Assembly (NCBI GenBank): GCA_008828725.1
Contig: MEHQ01000871.1
Location: 62,001 to 126,000, forward strand
Direction of reading: 5' to 3'
DNA from: Saccharina japonica
Lineage: Eukaryota > Sar > Phaeophyceae > Laminariales > Laminariaceae
Length of the DNA stretch: 64,000 nucleotides
Shown: piece by piece, positions 60,175-64,000 of the stretch
Position numbering within the stretch: the first letter of the stretch is position 1
How the letters are laid out: every line of letters starts with the position of its first letter
Program-made: the position numbers and the translations under genes
The notes under the pieces: model-generated
What the model was told of the DNA's origin: nothing
Databases searched by the model: none
The model's input: the letters and a program-made list of their open reading frames with translations, nothing else

Positions 60175-60515
60175 AGGCTTTTTGCGTGAGGGGCTCTATA
60201 CTAATAGTAAGTCAATAACTGTTTTTTTTTTCATCAGAGGAAACTAAGAAAGCTACCCGATTAAAAATCCCGCGGCCTTTTAACCCCTTAAGAACTGATC
60301 CCACGATTTTAGGGACAAACTTCTTGGAATTAGTGAGGGACATTTTTTTCAGTTCTGAATGGGTCAAGTATAAAAAGAAAAATATCGAAACGCAAGAAGG
60401 AAATCCCGACGATATGGGGTTAAGGAGGCTTTACTACTATTATACTATTATAGGTCATTCAGAAAACGTTTCAGCCAAAATAAGGTATACCTCTATCGTA
60501 TATAGCACGCGTCAT
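60175..60515 (+). mobile_element. Family T with a nested D element
   Basis: GGGGCTCTATACTAATAGTA to AATAAGGTATACCTCTATCG and TATAGCACGCGTCATG; a D copy occupies 60278-60365. Confidence 0.6.
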
Positions 60516-60885
60516 GTTGGTACACAATAGTGTGTATCAACCATTTACCGTGTTGAATATAAAAGTGGTAAGCTACCCTTCCCTTCAGAGAGAATGGCGG
60601 TCATACAAAAAATATGTGTCCGCACTATAATACCAATAGACCTGGCACGAATTTATTTAGTATTTTACATTGCCCCTTTATAGATAATAGCGCTCAAATA
60701 CAATACGACCAGGTACACATATACCAGGTATGGGATACGTACCGGGACTACAAACAGTTTTTTTTTTGTTTTTGTTTTTTCGGGAACGAACAGTATCATA
60801 CCAATCAAAGTCAGCAGTACACTTAACATGTATACATTTTATAGTGGTGATTATGCACGTAAGAGAAAGATAATATGCCAGGTAC
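60516..60885. other. No feature recognised
   Basis: AT-rich sequence without an exon or family copy; no N-terminal MUTYH-like exon is visible here or elsewhere to the window end. Confidence 0.4.
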
Positions 60886-61019
60886 GAACTTGTTTGCGTG
60901 TACATACGCTGTGCTTGTCGTGTGGCACGGCATTTAATTGTCTACTCTCCTTACTGCACTACAATGTACAGTATGTAGTATCTCTGAGTCGTACTTTTGT
61001 TACCACAGAGCTTGTACCC

Positions 61020-61475
61020 CTCTACATCATACGTGGCATGGAGAATCAGCACGGGCACTGGGTGTGCTTGATGTCGATGCGTAGAATATCTTATGTAGCA
61101 TGGAGAACCAGCACGGGCACTGGGTGTGCTCGATGTCCATGCGTCGAATCTCGTATGTAGGATGAATCAGCACGGACACTGGGTGTGCTGGATGCCGATG
61201 CGTAGAAACTCTTGTGTAGCATGAAGAGTCAGCACGGACACTGGGTGTGCTGGATGCCGATGCGTAGAAACTCTTGTGTAGCATGAAGAGTCAGCACGGA
61301 CACTGGGTGTGCTGGATGCCGATGCGTAGAAACTCTTGTGTAGCATGAAGAGTCAGTCGGCACGGACACTGGGTGTGCTGGATGCCGACGAGTAAAATAC
61401 CATACGTAGGATGAAAATAACAGCACGGACACTTAAGTGTGCTGGATGCCGATGCGTAGAAAGGACCTACGGCAC
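61020..61475 (+). repeat. Tandem array of seven 62-63-base units derived from retroposon E
   Basis: CAGCACGGACACTGGGTGTG, CTGGATGCCGATGCGTAGAA and ACTCTTGTGTAGCATGAAGA repeat with units near 61047, 61109, 61168, 61230, 61292, 61354 and 61421. The wording matches the E body (GGACACTGGGTGTGCTGGAT), and E body sequence precedes it (60900-61020). Confidence 0.85.
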
Positions 61476-61504
61476 ACACACACACACACAAAACTATATA
61501 TCTA

Positions 61505-61635
61505 CCTAATTTTACTATTACGGGGTGGGCTAATGTAGTAAATAGGACCTACGGTACACACAAAAATCTATATATTTACGTATTTTTACAAACAATATTT
61601 AGTCCTATTTAATATGGTCGTCCGTAATACCAATA
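61505..61635. mobile_element. MITE family A
   Basis: TATTACGGGGTGGGCTAATG and TAATATGGTCGTCCGTAATA. A further right-end scrap follows at about 61637-61660. Confidence 0.65.
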
Positions 61636-61659
61636 ATTAGTCCTATTAACTATGGTCCC

Positions 61660-61925
61660 AGGGGCGTAAAAAAAAGAGAGAAAACGACAGCACACACGTA
61701 GGAAGGTCAGAATGAAAAACAAACCGGATCGCTGTGATCACAGGACGAAATGAGCGAAAACCATTTTTTTTTCCCGTTTTTTGTTCCCTTTTTTTAACTT
61801 GGTTTTAGAGACCCCCCCTATTTTTTTCGCTGGTGGGGGGGGGGTAATTAAAAAAAAACTTGACTTATTGTTTTCTGGGATCACAACGGTCCGGTTTCTT
61901 CCCTCCAATGTAGGGGGGGGGGTGT
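61660..61925. mobile_element. Relative of element M
   Basis: CCAGGGGCGTAAAAAAAAGA, GGTCAGAATGAAAAACAAAC and CGGATCGCTGTGATCACAG resemble element M at 40377, but the right end is unclear and G runs follow. Confidence 0.4.
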
Positions 61926-62279
61926 GTGGGGTATCTGGGATTCAGATCCGCGCATACACTCGATGGTCCCCCGAAATAGTTGCTCAATTGAGATACCCAA
62001 TAGACGTGTTACAGCAGAACAGTGTTACTATTACTATGCTGTACCGGTATGTATTACTGCCATGTTGGTTGCGAGCAAGAAAAACAAGGTTCAGAGCGAA
62101 AGGCCGGTATTTCCCGCGTATTGTTATCTTAGGCTGTCATATTGTTGTGTGCTTCTTGGTGTATTGTTACCTTGTTGCTTGCACAGCAGTAAGTAGTGAC
62201 GTGGATAGGTAAGCCCGCAGGCGGAGGTGATGCACGGAGTAGGAACTACGGAGGCCCTAGGGCAATGTCCTACATTACT

Positions 62280-62800
62280 TGGAGTAACCATGGGGTGCCC
62301 ATGGACCAGTTCATGGTGTGTGCCATGGCCTAACACACCTTCTTTCTTGTATTTTGCCATGCTTTTGTTTGGTTGCTTGATTGTTGATTTGCTTCAGTAT
62401 GTTTACTTTTTATTATTTTTCCTTTTCGCTTTTTTTTCTTTCTTCTCTTTTTCTCTCGCATGCACCTGGATTGCTAGCAGGGTAGGTCTTGCCTGTCGTA
62501 TACCTGGTATGGCATTGCATTGTCTGCTCTGCTTACTGCACTGAGCGTAGTATCTCTGTGTCGTAGTTTTGTGACCACAGAACTGGTACCTTTTTAGGAT
62601 GAAGAATCGGCACGGACACTGGGTGTGCTGGATGTCGACGGGTAGAAAGGAAGGTTTAATGTGAAGAACACACACGCCATGGCGTGCCCCATGGCTCCAT
62701 AACGCGCCCCATGGTTACAGTGCAAACCCCATGACCCATCCCATGGCCCTACCATGGGACAATCCATGGGCGCTTGGATATCCCATGGTCTACCTCTTAG
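62280..62800. repeat. CCATGG-rich cluster split by retroposon E
   Basis: CCATGG or CATGG phrases recur every 10-25 bases at about 62289-62333 and again at 62675-62795, on both sides of the E insertion at 62340-62676. Confidence 0.6.
62340..62676 (+). mobile_element. Retroposon family E, long copy
   Basis: T-rich leader, CACCTGGATTGCTAGCAGGG, full body and a short (AC)n tail. Confidence 0.8.
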
Positions 62801-62804
62801 CCGA

Positions 62805-63370
62805 TAATTAGATTTGGCTAAGGCTGATGATCTGATATTTTTGCATACCGGTACTCGGGCCCAGTACTACAGATGCAATATCGTATATACGAGGTAGACA
62901 CTCTTGCTGTTGTTGTCGCTGTTACTGCTGATGTTGCTGTTGTTAATACTGATACTGTTCATGTTGCCATTGTCGGTGTTCTGTTGTTGTTGTCGTTGTT
63001 GCTGTTGCCGTTGTTGTTGCTGTTGATGTTGTTGCTAGTGTCGCTGTTCTGTTGTTGTTGATGTTGCTGCTGTGTTGTTATTTTGTAATTAGATTTGGCT
63101 AAGGCTGATGATCTGATATTTTTGCATACCGGTACTCGGGCCCAGTACTACAGATGCAATATCGTATATACGAGGTAGACACTCTTGCTGTTGTTGTCGC
63201 TGTTACTGCTGATGTTGCTGTTGTTAATACTGATACTGTTCATGTTGCCATTGTCGGTGTTCTGTTGTTGTTGTCGTTGTTGCTGTTGCCGTTGTTGTTG
63301 CTGTTGATGTTGTTGTTGCTATTGTCGCTGTTCTGTTGTTGATGTTGCTGCTGTGTTGTTATTTTCTTGT
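62805..63370. repeat. Tandem duplication, 281-base period
   Basis: AATTAGATTTGGCTAAGGCT starts at 62806 and 63087. Both copies carry the same TTG/CTG-rich stretch and differ by a few triplets near the end. Very recent. Confidence 0.95.
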
Positions 63371-63469
63371 TGATGACACATTAGCTAACGTAAATACGTA
63401 AATACTGCTGCTATACTTATTATAATGTACTCGTCGTCAGGAACCAAAGGTTCAACGAGTCTACAAAGG

Positions 63470-63790
63470 TACATATTACACTATGATTATAGGTACACAG
63501 GGTAAGGTTTAGGATACATATTATAGGTACACAGGGGAATGCGGGCGTCTGATTGCACATTCTAACAAGATAACAAATATTCATCACATACACGAAAGGA
63601 CCGGCCCCGACGTTGAGGATTTCCACCCTTACTTATCATATCATATCATCATATATGTCATAGGAAGGGGAAAAAAAGGTTTGGGCTTCTGACTAGATAT
63701 TCTGAGATGTCATATATCATATATATATACTTCGAAGTAGATAAATACGAAAGGACCGGCCCTACCGTTGACATTTTATGCCTCGCGACT
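63470..63790. repeat. Diverged direct duplication
   Basis: ACGAAAGGACCGGCCC occurs at 63592 and 63748, preceded in both by TTCT/TTGGGC-type wording. Flanking sequence shows no gene. Confidence 0.45.
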
Positions 63791-63912
63791 ATTCCGACTA
63801 TTCTGCGAGGCAAGCAGCAGTCACGAAAAACACGAAAATACAGCATCAAAGCCATCGATCGCACGAACCGAGCCCGGGCTTCCGGACCAAGGCATATTAA
63901 TAATATAATATA

Positions 63913-63995
63913 CTATTATGTCCCAAAAAATAAGGATCGTCCGTGCAGTAATATATAAGATAAGAGGTCCTTATATATTGGGACATATTGGTAGT
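63913..63995. mobile_element. MITE family B, diverged
   Basis: CTATTATGTCCCAAAAAATA and TATATTGGGACATATTGGTA with TA flanks. Confidence 0.6.
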
Positions 63996-64000
63996 ATACT

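Overview
This is a repeat-saturated nuclear segment of a eukaryote. Two protein-coding genes can be supported, both on the minus strand: an intronless-looking CCT-domain gene at about 3.1-5.6 kb, and the C-terminal part of a MUTYH-type adenine DNA glycosylase gene at 28.4-59.2 kb. GT-AG introns, a TATA box, tRNA-derived SINEs, MITEs, LINE remains and short interstitial TTAGGG tracts all point to a eukaryote. A CCT domain is most familiar from plants and algae, so an alga (perhaps a photosynthetic stramenopile such as a brown alga) is the best guess; nothing here fixes the species.

0-8 kb: a CCT gene with TATA box, leader and poly(A) signal, flanked by sequence with few recognisable features. 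8-12 kb: a decayed LINE reverse transcriptase broken by three inverted-repeat insertions. 12-28 kb: MITEs, SINEs, retroposons with (CA)n tails, satellites and a 618-base assembly gap (14534-15151).

28.4-59.2 kb: eight exons of one MUTYH-like gene. Their splice phases agree at all seven junctions and the joined exons form 605 codons plus a stop. They encode the helix-hairpin-helix, catalytic Asp, [4Fe-4S] cysteines, a linker C-x2-C motif and the NUDIX-like C-terminal domain. Coding sequence is only about 6% of this 30.8-kb span; two introns are about 10.3 and 12.0 kb and are packed with mobile elements. Exons for the N-terminus, including the catalytic Glu region, are not seen in the 4.8 kb to the right and presumably lie beyond the window.

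Repeat families are given letters used throughout: A, B, L (TA-flanked MITEs), C, D (short inverted-repeat elements), E and H (retroposons sharing a 3' end with AC or AAC tails), I (tRNA-derived SINE with A tail), F and G (short repeats joined to long G/C runs), M, N, P, R (foldback or nested elements), O, Q, T (other dispersed repeats). Family names are local and rest on copies compared by eye within this window.
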